This document shows, in pieces, positions 53,838-62,301 of a DNA stretch of 64,000 nt. The stretch's first letter is position 1; every line of letters begins with the position of its first letter. The stretch lies in assembly GCF_900104485.1 (NCBI RefSeq), contig NZ_FMXQ01000005.1, forward strand, positions 124,001 through 188,000. Direction: 5' to 3'. A model generated the notes under the pieces. It saw only the letters and a list, made by a program, of their open reading frames with translations, searched no databases and was not told the DNA's origin. This DNA comes from Bauldia litoralis (GTDB lineage Bacteria > Pseudomonadota > Alphaproteobacteria > Rhizobiales > Kaistiaceae). The translations under genes and the position numbers were made by a program.

Positions 53838-54428
53838 ATGGACGATCACCGGGAGCTCTGGCTCTTCCGCCATGGCGAAACCGAGTGGAGCAAGTCCGGC
53901 CAGCATACGGGCCGCACCGACATCCCCCTCGACAAGGCCGGCGAAGCGCGGGCCCGCGCCATCGGCCGCCGGCTGAAGGGACGGCCTTTTTCGCTGGTGC
54001 TGTCGAGCCCGCTGATCCGGGCCGTCGAGACCTGCCGGCTGGCGGGCTATGCCGACGGCGCCGAACTCGACAATGACCTGATGGAGTGGGACTACGGCCA
54101 TTACGAAGGCCGGAAGACCGCCGACATCCGCAAGGAGCGGCCGGGCTGGCTGATCTGGAAAGGTGGCGTCCCCGGCGGCGAGACCGTCGACCAGGTCGGC
54201 GAACGGGCCCGGCGGGTCATCGAGCGCGCGCTGGCCGCCGACGGCGACGTCGCGCTGTTCGCCCACGCCCATATCCTGCGCATCCTGACCGCCTGCTGGC
54301 TCGGCCTGCCGCCGGTCAACGGGCAGTTATTCGCGCTCGGCACCGCGACGGTCAGCGTCCTCGGATTCGAGCATGACTACCGGGTGATCGTGCGCTGGAA
54401 CCAGAACAGCCACCTGGTGGAGGTCTAG
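53838..54428 (+). CDS. Histidine phosphatase, SHB17-like (candidate sedoheptulose-bisphosphatase)
   Basis: This 196-residue phosphatase of the phosphoglycerate-mutase fold has R11-H12-G-E with the phosphorylated His, E83 in LMEWDYGHYEG, and the second catalytic His H143 in FAHAH. The stretch after the RHG motif, W-S-K-S-G-Q-H-T-G-R-T-D, and the later EWDYG and GGET closely resemble yeast SHB17, a sedoheptulose-1,7-bisphosphatase; related bacterial proteins are annotated only as acid phosphatases. Its place between zwf and pgl, with tkt and tal in the same operon, favours a sugar-bisphosphate role. The substrate is inferred. Confidence 0.75.
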   Translation: MDDHRELWLFRHGETEWSKSGQHTGRTDIPLDKAGEARARAIGRRLKGRPFSLVLSSPLIRAVETCRLAGYADGAELDNDLMEWDYGHYEGRKTADIRKERPGWLIWKGGVPGGETVDQVGERARRVIERALAADGDVALFAHAHILRILTACWLGLPPVNGQLFALGTATVSVLGFEHDYRVIVRWNQNSHLVEV

Positions 54429-55127
54429 ATGCAGGTCGAGGTTTTCGACAACGCCGAGGCGGTCGCCGCGGAAGGCGCCAGGCGCATCGCCGCGGCGGCG
54501 CGCACGGCGATCGCGGCGCGGGATCGCTTCACACTGGCGGTCAGCGGCGGCCATACGCCGTGGATCATGCTGGCGGCGCTGGCGAAGGAGGACCTGCCGT
54601 GGAGCAAGGTCCAGCTCTTCCAGGTCGACGAGCGGGTCGCCGCCGACGACAGCCCCGACCGCAACCTCATGCATCTGCGGCAAAGCCTGTTGTCGGCCGC
54701 CCCCCTGCCCGAAGCGAACCTGCACGCCATGCCGGTGCTGGCCAGCGACCTGACCGTCGGCGCGGCCGACTATGCGAGGACGCTCGAAGGCGTGGCCGGC
54801 TCGCCGCCCAGGCTCGACATGATCCACCTCGGCCTCGGCCCGGACGGCCACACGGCCTCGCTGGTGCCGAACGACCCGGTGCTCGACGTGCGCGACCGCT
54901 GGGTGGCGACGACGCTCCCCTACCAGGGGCATCCGCGGATGACGCTGACCTACCCGGTGCTCGACAATGCCGGCGCGCTGCTCTTCGTCGTCACCGGGGC
55001 GGAGAAGGTCGACGCATTGGCCAGGCTGCGGCAGCATGACCCGGCGATTCCGGCCGGGCGGCTCGATCCGGCAAGACTACTCGTCCTGGCGGACGAAGCG
55101 GCGACAGGGAGACCCGACAATGGCTAG
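54429..55127 (+). CDS. pgl: 6-phosphogluconolactonase
   Basis: This 232-residue DevB/SOL-type enzyme hydrolyses 6-phosphogluconolactone. The motifs LAVSGGHTP near the start, FQVDERVAADDSPDRN and LGLGPDGHTASL are those of the family. It begins one base after the phosphatase stop and overlaps the glucokinase gene by 8 bases, so all these genes are tightly coupled. Confidence 0.93.
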   Translation: MQVEVFDNAEAVAAEGARRIAAAARTAIAARDRFTLAVSGGHTPWIMLAALAKEDLPWSKVQLFQVDERVAADDSPDRNLMHLRQSLLSAAPLPEANLHAMPVLASDLTVGAADYARTLEGVAGSPPRLDMIHLGLGPDGHTASLVPNDPVLDVRDRWVATTLPYQGHPRMTLTYPVLDNAGALLFVVTGAEKVDALARLRQHDPAIPAGRLDPARLLVLADEAATGRPDNG

Positions 55128-55845
55128 AGCGACAACCCGAACCAGCACCACGAAGGCCCGTGCGGGCAAGGCGAGCGCACCCAAGGTGCTGTCGATCGAT
55201 ATTGGCGGCAGCCACGTCAAGATCCTGGCGACCGGCCGACGCGCCAAGCGCGCCGTCGACTCCGGGCCGAAGATGACCGCCGAGCAGATGGTCAGCGACG
55301 TCAAGACGCTCGCCGAAGGGTGGGACTATGACGTCATCTCGATGGGCTATCCCGGACCGGTGGTGCATAACCGGCCGGTGGTCGACCCGGCCAACCTCGG
55401 TCCCGGATGGGCCGGCTACGATTTCGAGACCGCCTTCGGCCATCCGGTCAAGGTGGTCAACGACGCATTGCTGCAGGCGATTGGCAGCTACGAGGGACGG
55501 CGGATGCTGTTTCTCGGCCTCGGCACCGGGCTCGGCTCGGCGCTGATCGTCGACAACGTCGCCCAGCCGATGGAACTGGCGCATCTCCCCTTCAAGAAGA
55601 AGAAGACCTTCGAGGACTATGTCGGCGAGGCGGGGCTGAAACGCCTCGGCAAGAAGAAGTGGCGGCACGAGGTCTTCGAGGTGGTCGAGCGGCTGCGCGC
55701 GGCGACGCAGCCCGACTATATCGTCATCGGCGGCGGCAATGTGCGGATGCTCGACAAGCTGCCGCCGGGCTGCCGGCGCGGCGACAACGCCAATGCCTTC
55801 AAGGGCGGCTTCCGCCTGTGGGACAAGGACGGCGTCGTCGCCTGA
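55120..55845 (+). CDS. ROK-family glucokinase (polyphosphate-glucokinase-like)
   Basis: This 241-residue sugar kinase has the phosphate loop SIDIGGSHVK near residue 25, VGYPGPV-type sugar-binding residues (MGYPGPV) and GLGTGLGSAL. The C-terminal IVIGGGN segment matches polyphosphate glucokinases, which may use polyphosphate or ATP. The size is right for that group (about 240-270). The ATG at 55120 lies inside the pgl gene. It ends the operon and would make glucose 6-phosphate for zwf, closing a glucose-to-pentose-phosphate unit with the upstream glucoamylase. Confidence 0.85.
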   Translation: MARATTRTSTTKARAGKASAPKVLSIDIGGSHVKILATGRRAKRAVDSGPKMTAEQMVSDVKTLAEGWDYDVISMGYPGPVVHNRPVVDPANLGPGWAGYDFETAFGHPVKVVNDALLQAIGSYEGRRMLFLGLGTGLGSALIVDNVAQPMELAHLPFKKKKTFEDYVGEAGLKRLGKKKWRHEVFEVVERLRAATQPDYIVIGGGNVRMLDKLPPGCRRGDNANAFKGGFRLWDKDGVVA

Positions 55846-55872
55846 CCGGCGACCCTGCGTCCCGCACCCGGC

Positions 55873-56121
55873 CTAGCGGATAAAGAACCGCGTCTCGCAG
55901 CCATTCGCCGCGCGGCCCCACCAGAAATCGCCCGTCTCGTCGTGGCCGGACGAGGCAAATTGCTGCAGATGGAGCTTGATGGCGGCGGCGGCGGCCTGGC
56001 GGTCCGGAAACTCGCCGGTGAAGTCGCCTTCGTGGACGCATTGCCCGTCGCGGTTCATTTCCTCGACCTTGACGATGACCGCGCCCGACCGATCCCGGTC
56101 CGAACTGGTGTGCGACGGCAT
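55873..56121 (-). CDS. Small protein of unknown function
   Basis: This is an 82-residue open frame starting at ATG 56121; a TTG seven codons earlier is possible. It has the pattern KVEEMNRDGQC, then an Ala-rich helix and DFWWGR near the end, and no signal peptide. I do not recognise it. It lies downstream of the enolase-superfamily gene behind a very strong hairpin and converges on the glucokinase with a 27-base gap. Amino-acid make-up is protein-like and unlike a shadow frame, but there is no clear ribosome site. Confidence 0.5.
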   Translation of the reverse strand: MPSHTSSDRDRSGAVIVKVEEMNRDGQCVHEGDFTGEFPDRQAAAAAIKLHLQQFASSGHDETGDFWWGRAANGCETRFFIR

Positions 56122-56271
56122 GATCCCATGTCCGTTTTGCAAGGCCGATCCGACGCCGGACGCTCAGACCCGCTTGTCGGGCCATCACCCAGGGATCGAC
56201 CTGTTCGAGACAGACTGCGCCGTGCGACGGGCCTTTTCAAGGCGGGCCACGATCTCCGCTGCCTCGTGACC

Positions 56272-56309
56272 GGCGTCGTCGGCGCACCGATCGGCGCGCC
56301 GACGACGCC
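56272..56309 (-). terminator. Perfect 14-bp hairpin after the enolase-superfamily gene
   Basis: GGCGTCGTCGGCGC (56272-56285) and its exact complement (56296-56309) flank a 10-base loop. It starts 7 bases after the stop codon of the sugar-acid dehydratase gene. No T-run follows, so it may act as a Rho-assisted end or a 3' mRNA stabiliser. Confidence 0.5.
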
Positions 56310-56315
56310 AAAGCC

Positions 56316-57509
56316 TCAGCCGGGACCGCCGAAGGTCAGCGTATCGGTGGCGTTGGCGGTGATGAAATCCCAGTCGTAGACGACGCCGAGACCGGGACCG
56401 TCGGGAACCGGAACGCAGCCGTCCTCGCCGATCGCATCCGGCTGGTCGGAATAGTCGGGTCCATAGACCGGCGGCACGACATTCGGCATGTCGGGGCCGA
56501 CCAGCGCCATCTCGTAGAAGCGGGTATTCGGCGTCGCCGCCATCACTGCGCGATGGGCCGGACCGCAAGCGTGGTACTGGACATCGAGACCGAGGGCCAT
56601 GCAGAAATTGGCGATCTTCAGCGCGCCGGTGATCCCCATGTCGTATTCGGGATCGGCGTGGATGATGTCGCCGCCACCAGCCATCAGGAAGGCTGCCTTG
56701 GCCTCGAGGCCGCGAACGTGTTCGCAGACGAGCAGCGGGGTCTTCAGCCGTTCGCGGAGCCGCTTGTGGCCCTCGACCGCGCCGCCGGTGTCGCGATAGG
56801 GATCCTCGTACCAGAGGTAGTCGGCCTCGTCGCAGGCATGGCCGACATAAAGCGCGTCGAGCCAGGTCCTGAGTTGCGACGCCGGATCGATCATCAGCGG
56901 GAAATCGTCGCCGACCGCCTCTCGGACACCGAGCAGGTTCTTCGCTTCCAGCTTCGCGTCGCCGCCGTGCCAGCCGTGGATCTTGAAGGCGGAGAAGCCC
57001 TGCTCCTTGCAGGCGACGGCGTAGTCGGCAAAGGCCTTGGGGGTGTCGAGGCCGCCCTTCTCGTCCTGACCATGATAGGTGCTGGCATAGGTCGGCAGCC
57101 GGGTGCGGTAACCGCCGATCAGCGCGGAAACCGACGTGCCGAGGCGCTTCGCCTGCAGGTCCCAGAGGGCAATGTCGAGCGGTCCGTGGCCCATGTGGTC
57201 ATAGGCGCGGACCTCGCGGCGAAGGTCCTGCCAGATCGCTTCGCGGGTATCGGGATTGCGGCCAACGAGGTGCGGGGCCAGCATCGCCGCCTGGGCGAAG
57301 GACGCCGGGGTGCCGATCCAGTGGGTGACATACTCGCCGCGAGCGCCGTCTTCGGTCTCGATGCGGACGGCCCAGCGCTGGCTGGAAATGGTGCTGCCCT
57401 TCCTGGCAACGACGTTGCCGACACCGGCGGCGCCATGGGACGGCAGTCCCAATCCTTCGGTCTCAAAGGCGAAACGGATCAGTTCGACCCGGGCAATCCG
57501 GTTTGGCAC
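56316..57509 (-). CDS. Enolase-superfamily (mandelate racemase-like) sugar-acid dehydratase
   Basis: This 397-residue enzyme is a likely acid-sugar dehydratase. The metal ligands are D208 (MIDPAS), E235 (WYEDP) and E263 (CEHV). The base motif is K176-x-H178 in FKIHGW, where many relatives have KxK, and a possible second base is H313. Such enzymes dehydrate aldonates or glycarates to 2-oxo-3-deoxy acids. The start is GTG with GGGAG 6 bases upstream. It is the last enzyme of operon H, 118 bases after the second permease gene. Confidence 0.85.
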   Translation of the reverse strand: MPNRIARVELIRFAFETEGLGLPSHGAAGVGNVVARKGSTISSQRWAVRIETEDGARGEYVTHWIGTPASFAQAAMLAPHLVGRNPDTREAIWQDLRREVRAYDHMGHGPLDIALWDLQAKRLGTSVSALIGGYRTRLPTYASTYHGQDEKGGLDTPKAFADYAVACKEQGFSAFKIHGWHGGDAKLEAKNLLGVREAVGDDFPLMIDPASQLRTWLDALYVGHACDEADYLWYEDPYRDTGGAVEGHKRLRERLKTPLLVCEHVRGLEAKAAFLMAGGGDIIHADPEYDMGITGALKIANFCMALGLDVQYHACGPAHRAVMAATPNTRFYEMALVGPDMPNVVPPVYGPDYSDQPDAIGEDGCVPVPDGPGLGVVYDWDFITANATDTLTFGGPG

Positions 57510-57627
57510 AACAGTCTCCCTAAATGACGGCTTCGTATGGCCGGTTCGGCAAATCGATGATGGGCAGGGTTATACCCCGCCCCGGGGGCATTTTGCCAAC
57601 AACCGGCCGCGGAAAAACGCCCGCCGA

Positions 57628-58614
57628 TCAGGAGTCTTCGGTGATCCGGATATAGGCCGCGGTGACGGCGAGGATGATCAGGCCGAAGAGGATGCGCCGC
57701 GAGCCCTCCGGCATCTGGAGAATGGTCAGCAAGGTGGCGAGAACCGTCAGGATCAGCGCGCCGATGATGGTGCCGGTGTAGCCGCCGCGACCGCCGAAGA
57801 TCGACGTCCCGCCGATCACCGCCGCGGCAACCGAGGGCAGGAGCAGCGGCACGGCGAGCGACAGCGACGGCGCCTTGATCAGGCCGACATAGAGCAGGCC
57901 GGCGACACCGGCCAGCAGTCCCGACAGGACGTAGAGCGCGACGATCACCTTCCAGTAGTGAACCCCGGCGATGCGCGTCGCCTTCTCGTTGTCGCCGACC
58001 GCGTAGAGCAGCCGGCCGAAGCCGGTGCGCCGGAGGATGAAGATGATCAGCAGGGCGAGCGGCACGAAAAGCGCCAGCGCGTTCGGTACGCCGTAGGTGC
58101 GGCCGGTGCCGAGCCAGGCGAGGATATCCGGGATGGACGATCCGGTGGCGATCACCGTGCGCTGGTAGACCTGCAGCACGCCGGTGCCGATCAGGCTCAT
58201 GCCAAGGGTCATGATCAACGGATGCACCCGGAAGATGCCGACCCCGATACCGTTGGCGAGGCCGATCAGGGCGGCGGGGACCAGCGAGATCAGGATGGCA
58301 ATCGCCGGGTCGTGGGTGCCGACCTGCGTCGCCATGATGAAGGCGCTCATCGTCGCGATGACGCCGACCGAGAGGTCGATGCCGCCGGTCAGCATGGTCA
58401 TCGTCTGGCAGCCGGCGAGGATGGCAAGCGGGATGGCGAACTTGATGGTGTTGGCGACCCACCGCTCGTTGACGATGCCGGGCCGGAGGATCTCGAGGAC
58501 GACGACCAGGCCGATCAGCAGGATGATCAGCGGGATCAGCGGCCGGTCGGCCATGAAGCGGCGCACGCGACGGCCAAAGGGCAGGGTTTCGGGGGTCCGG
58601 GCAGTGTCACTCAT
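57628..58614 (-). CDS. Sugar ABC transporter permease (CUT2)
   Basis: This 328-residue permease has about nine hydrophobic stretches, the family motif TGGIDLSVGV near residue 77 and GGTSIFGGRGGY later. The frame is open well upstream into the next gene, but the ATG at 58614 overlaps the previous permease stop by 4 bases and starts the homologous region. It forms a heterodimeric channel with the next protein. Confidence 0.9.
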   Translation of the reverse strand: MSDTARTPETLPFGRRVRRFMADRPLIPLIILLIGLVVVLEILRPGIVNERWVANTIKFAIPLAILAGCQTMTMLTGGIDLSVGVIATMSAFIMATQVGTHDPAIAILISLVPAALIGLANGIGVGIFRVHPLIMTLGMSLIGTGVLQVYQRTVIATGSSIPDILAWLGTGRTYGVPNALALFVPLALLIIFILRRTGFGRLLYAVGDNEKATRIAGVHYWKVIVALYVLSGLLAGVAGLLYVGLIKAPSLSLAVPLLLPSVAAAVIGGTSIFGGRGGYTGTIIGALILTVLATLLTILQMPEGSRRILFGLIILAVTAAYIRITEDS

Positions 58615-59585
58615 GTCGAACGGCTCCGCAGGGCGACAAGCGCGCCGAGCATGACGACGATCACCATGATTGTCCCCTCGACGATGGTGGCGGCGTTGGG
58701 ATCGACGGACAGGAAGGTGAGATCGCTGCGGACGAGGCGGAGAATGAAGACCGCGACGATGGGGCCGACCAGGCCGCCCTGCCCGCCGCCCAGCGTCACG
58801 CCGCCAAGCACGACGGCGGCGACGCTGGCGAGAAGATACGGCCCGGGGATCGGCGCGCCGATGCCGGTGCTCATGGTGAGGACCAGCCCGCCCATCGCGG
58901 CGAACAGCCCACCAAGCGCATAGGCGGCAATGCGGGTGCGGCTGACCGAAACGCCGCTGCGGAAGGCGGCGAGGCTGTCGCTGCCGATCGCATAAATCGA
59001 CAGACCGAGGCGCGACCGGACGACCGGGATCCAGACCACGGCAAGACAGACGACCAGCAGTACCAGCGCCGTCGGTATCCAGTCGGTGATCGCCGTCGGC
59101 ACCCCGGGCACGGCGAAGGTTCCAACAAGCAGCGCCTTCAGCCAATCGGCGGCGCCGCCACCCGGCGCGTTGAGGACCAGCAGCGCGGCCCCCTCCCAGA
59201 CGAAGAGCATGGCCAGCGTGACGACGATGTCGGGCACCCGGGTGATGACGATCAGCGCGCCATTGATGGCGCCGAGCAGGACACCGAGCAGCAGGACCAT
59301 CGGCACGACGAGGATGGCGAATTCCTCGCTGGCGCCATCCATCAGGGTGGCGGCGGTGACACTGGTCAGCGCCATCATCGAGGCGATCGAGAGATCGATG
59401 CCGCCGGCGATGACGACGGGCGTCTGGGCCGCCGCGGCAAAGGCGAAGGGCAGCACCGCGAGGGTCAGCGAAATGAAGGCCGCCGAGCCATAGTCCGGCT
59501 GGATGGCGCGGGTAAAGACGAGGAGCAGGCCGAACAGGACGAACAGGCCGAAGACCCAGCCGTTGCGGCGGATGAAACGGCTCAT
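58611..59585 (-). CDS. Sugar ABC transporter permease (CUT2)
   Basis: This 324-residue permease carries AGGIDLSIAS near residue 62 and GGVTLGGGQGGL further on. Its start overlaps the ATPase stop by 4 bases and its end overlaps the next permease. It is the partner channel subunit for operon H. Confidence 0.9.
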   Translation of the reverse strand: MSRFIRRNGWVFGLFVLFGLLLVFTRAIQPDYGSAAFISLTLAVLPFAFAAAAQTPVVIAGGIDLSIASMMALTSVTAATLMDGASEEFAILVVPMVLLLGVLLGAINGALIVITRVPDIVVTLAMLFVWEGAALLVLNAPGGGAADWLKALLVGTFAVPGVPTAITDWIPTALVLLVVCLAVVWIPVVRSRLGLSIYAIGSDSLAAFRSGVSVSRTRIAAYALGGLFAAMGGLVLTMSTGIGAPIPGPYLLASVAAVVLGGVTLGGGQGGLVGPIVAVFILRLVRSDLTFLSVDPNAATIVEGTIMVIVVMLGALVALRSRST

Positions 59586-61117
59586 GACGGCGCGCCCACG
59601 ACTGTCTCGGCGCCAGGTGTCGCGCCGGCATCGGCCCGCGCCAAGCCGTAGGCGGCGCGCATCAGCGCCGGCTCATCGGCGATTTCCGCCGGCAGGATGT
59701 CGACGACCCGGCCGGAGAAGATGACGACCGCGCGATCACAGACCAGTTGAACCTCCTCCAGTTCGGATGTGTAGAGAAGGACCGAATGGCCCTGCCCGGC
59801 AAGATCGCGCAGCAACTGGTAAATCTCGCGCTTGGTGCGGATATCGATACCGCGGGTCGGATCGAAGCAGAGGATGGTGCGGGCGCCGGTGGCGATCCAG
59901 CGGGCGATGGTCACCTTCTGCTGGTTGCCGCCGGAGAGCCGCTGGACCTCGCTCTGGGCGCGGGTGTCGATCTGAAGGCGGGCGATGGCGCCATCGACTT
60001 CCTTGCGCTCCATCTTCCTGTCGATCGGCCCCCAGGCCTTGACGGGAGCACTGAACGGCAAGGCGATGTTCTCCTTGACCGAACGCTGCATCAACAAGCC
60101 ATCGGTGCGGTTTCCCGGCACCAGCGCCAGGCCCTCGGCGATCGCATCGGCGGGGTGGCGGAACCGGACCTCGCGGCCGTCGACGGCGATCGTCCCGCCA
60201 GATGCCCGGCGCATGCCCGCCAGCGCCTCGAACAGCTCGTCCTGCCCCTGCCCTTCCAGCGCGACGACGCCCAGCACCTCGCCATCGCGCAAATCGAAGG
60301 AGACATCCTCAAGCTTGGTGCCGACGCGCAGGCCGGAGACTCGCAGCCGCGGCGCCGCGGCTGGCGCGCCCTCGGCCGGTGCGGCATCGGCTTTCCGGAC
60401 GATGGCTCGCGCCTTTTCGGCCGGGGCGCCGAGCATCAGTTCGACGATCTTCTCGTCGGCGCCGGGCGCCATGTCGACAACGCCGACCGTCTCGCCGTCG
60501 CGGAGCACGGTGGCGCGGTCGCAGAGCGCCGAGATTTCGAGCAGGCGATGGGAAATGAAGATCACCGAGCGGCCGGTCTCGCGCTGCCGCTTGATGACGT
60601 CGATCACGCGCTCGGCAAGGTTGGCCGGCAGCGCCGCGGTCATCTCGTCGAGAAGCAGCACGTCCGGCTCGATCGCCAGGGCGCGGGCCAGGTCGAGGAC
60701 GCGCAGGACGGCCAGCGGGATGTTGCGTACCGTCTCGCGCATGTCGAGATCCGGAATGCCGAGCTCCTCGACCCATTTGCGGAAGGGCGGCACCGGGGTG
60801 CCGGTCAGCCGCAGGTTGGCGGCGACGTCGAGATCGGGGATCAGCGCCGGCTCCTGGTAGACCGACACCAGTCCGGCGCGACGCGCGTCGGCCGGTGAAT
60901 TCACGTCGCGGGCCTGGCCGCGGATCAGGATGGTGCCGGCGTCGTGGCGGATCGCGCCGGTGAGAATCTTCACCAGCGTCGATTTGCCGGCGCCATTGGC
61001 GCCCATCAGGGCGTGGACTTCGCCGGGCCGCAGCGACAGCGATGCGTTGCGCAGCGCGGCGACTGCGCCGTAGTTCTTGGCGATGCCCGTGGCTTCGAGA
61101 AGCAGGTCGCTGGTCAA
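59582..61117 (-). CDS. Sugar ABC transporter ATP-binding protein with degenerate motifs
   Basis: This 511-residue RbsA-type ATPase has two nucleotide-binding domains. NBD1 has Walker A GANGAGKST but no recognisable signature (IPLAVLR in its place) and Walker B LLLDEMTAAL. NBD2 has the signature LSGGNQQ but its Walker B reads ILC-F418-D419-PTRG, so the usual Asp-Glu pair is Phe-Asp. At most one ATP site looks competent. It lies 89 bases after the binding-protein gene and energises the operon H importer. Confidence 0.88.
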   Translation of the reverse strand: MTSDLLLEATGIAKNYGAVAALRNASLSLRPGEVHALMGANGAGKSTLVKILTGAIRHDAGTILIRGQARDVNSPADARRAGLVSVYQEPALIPDLDVAANLRLTGTPVPPFRKWVEELGIPDLDMRETVRNIPLAVLRVLDLARALAIEPDVLLLDEMTAALPANLAERVIDVIKRQRETGRSVIFISHRLLEISALCDRATVLRDGETVGVVDMAPGADEKIVELMLGAPAEKARAIVRKADAAPAEGAPAAAPRLRVSGLRVGTKLEDVSFDLRDGEVLGVVALEGQGQDELFEALAGMRRASGGTIAVDGREVRFRHPADAIAEGLALVPGNRTDGLLMQRSVKENIALPFSAPVKAWGPIDRKMERKEVDGAIARLQIDTRAQSEVQRLSGGNQQKVTIARWIATGARTILCFDPTRGIDIRTKREIYQLLRDLAGQGHSVLLYTSELEEVQLVCDRAVVIFSGRVVDILPAEIADEPALMRAAYGLARADAGATPGAETVVGAPS

Positions 61118-61206
61118 AGGCTCACTGTCTGTCCGGATCGAGAAAAGGGGAAACGAGGCGCGCAGCCGATACAGCCGCGCGCCCCGATGTCATGCGATGA
61201 ACAGGA

Positions 61207-62247
61207 TTACTCGCCCGGTCCGTCGCAGGCGATGATCTGTTCCTTGGTGTAGGTCGTCCAGTCCGGGATCGAGATGCTGACCGGCCACTCGGGATCGAGC
61301 GACGGATCGGCAGCCGCGGCCAGCTGGGCCTTGCCCGCGTCCGTGGCGTTCTCCCAGAGCTCGGGATCGACCAGCACGGTCTGCTCCGACGGGGTCTCGC
61401 CGCCGAGGATCCTGAGCGCCAGCGTCACGCCGGCACCGCCGATCGAGCCGGGGTTGGTGACCGCCGCGCCGACGAGGCCCTCGACATCGTTGAGCTGGCC
61501 GACGAAGCCGGCGTTATCGGCGCCGACGACCGGCACCAGGTCGACTTCGGATTCGACCAGCGCGTCGACGATGACGTTGTCGATGCCGGAGGTCCAGATG
61601 CCGTCAAAGGGAATGCCGGAGGCGATGAAGTCGAGGATCTGCTGCTTGCCCTGATCCTGCTGCCAGCCGGTGAAGACCTCCTGGGCGATGTTGATGTCCG
61701 GATACTCGGCCAGCGCCTTCTTGAAGCCCGTGTCGCGATCCGTATCGGCCGAGGCGCCGGCGGCACCGCGCATGTAGATGATGTCGCCCTCGCCGCCAAC
61801 CTGCTCGAACAGCCACTTGGCGCCGAGATAGGCGTACTGCTCCTGGTTGTTGGAGATGACATAGGCCGACGGCTCGGTGACCGCCTGATCGACGGCGACC
61901 ACGACGATGCCGGCATCGGTGGCTTCCTTGATCGCCGGGTTGATGCCCTCGGGATTGGCCGGATTGACGACGATGGCGTCGACGCCGGCGGCGATCAGGT
62001 TGCGGATATCCTCAAGCTGGCCGGCCGCATCGGTGTTGCGGTGGGCGATGTTGAGGGATTCGACATTGCCGGAGGCGAGCGCCTGCGCCTTCATCGCGCA
62101 GATCATTTCCTCGCGCCAGCCGTTGCCCTGCACGGTGTTCGAGATGCCGATGGTGTAGCTGTCGGCGGCCAGGGCCGGGACGAGGCTCGAGGCCGCCATG
62201 GCGGCGGTGGCGAGGGTCGCCAGTCCGAGATGTCTTGCCTTTTGCAT
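61207..62247 (-). CDS. Sugar-binding protein of CUT2 ABC importer
   Basis: This 346-residue ribose-type periplasmic binding protein has a Sec signal of about 27 residues ending PALAAD. The mature part begins YTIGISNTVQGNGWREE and contains VDAIVVNPAN and VVAVDQAV, hallmarks of the type 1 sugar-binding fold. It feeds the permease pair downstream. It is preceded by the sugar isomerase gene with a 54-base gap. Confidence 0.9.
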   Translation of the reverse strand: MQKARHLGLATLATAAMAASSLVPALAADSYTIGISNTVQGNGWREEMICAMKAQALASGNVESLNIAHRNTDAAGQLEDIRNLIAAGVDAIVVNPANPEGINPAIKEATDAGIVVVAVDQAVTEPSAYVISNNQEQYAYLGAKWLFEQVGGEGDIIYMRGAAGASADTDRDTGFKKALAEYPDINIAQEVFTGWQQDQGKQQILDFIASGIPFDGIWTSGIDNVIVDALVESEVDLVPVVGADNAGFVGQLNDVEGLVGAAVTNPGSIGGAGVTLALRILGGETPSEQTVLVDPELWENATDAGKAQLAAAADPSLDPEWPVSISIPDWTTYTKEQIIACDGPGE

Positions 62248-62301
62248 GGGTATTTCCTTTCCTCCACTCTGGGTTCGTTCAACAGTCGCCCGTCGTCTCT
62301 C

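Noticed and set aside
57628-59631. A single 667-residue permease fusion
   Set aside because: The upstream half is a shadow frame of the neighbouring permease gene; an ATG at 58614 overlapping the previous stop gives a normal-size permease.
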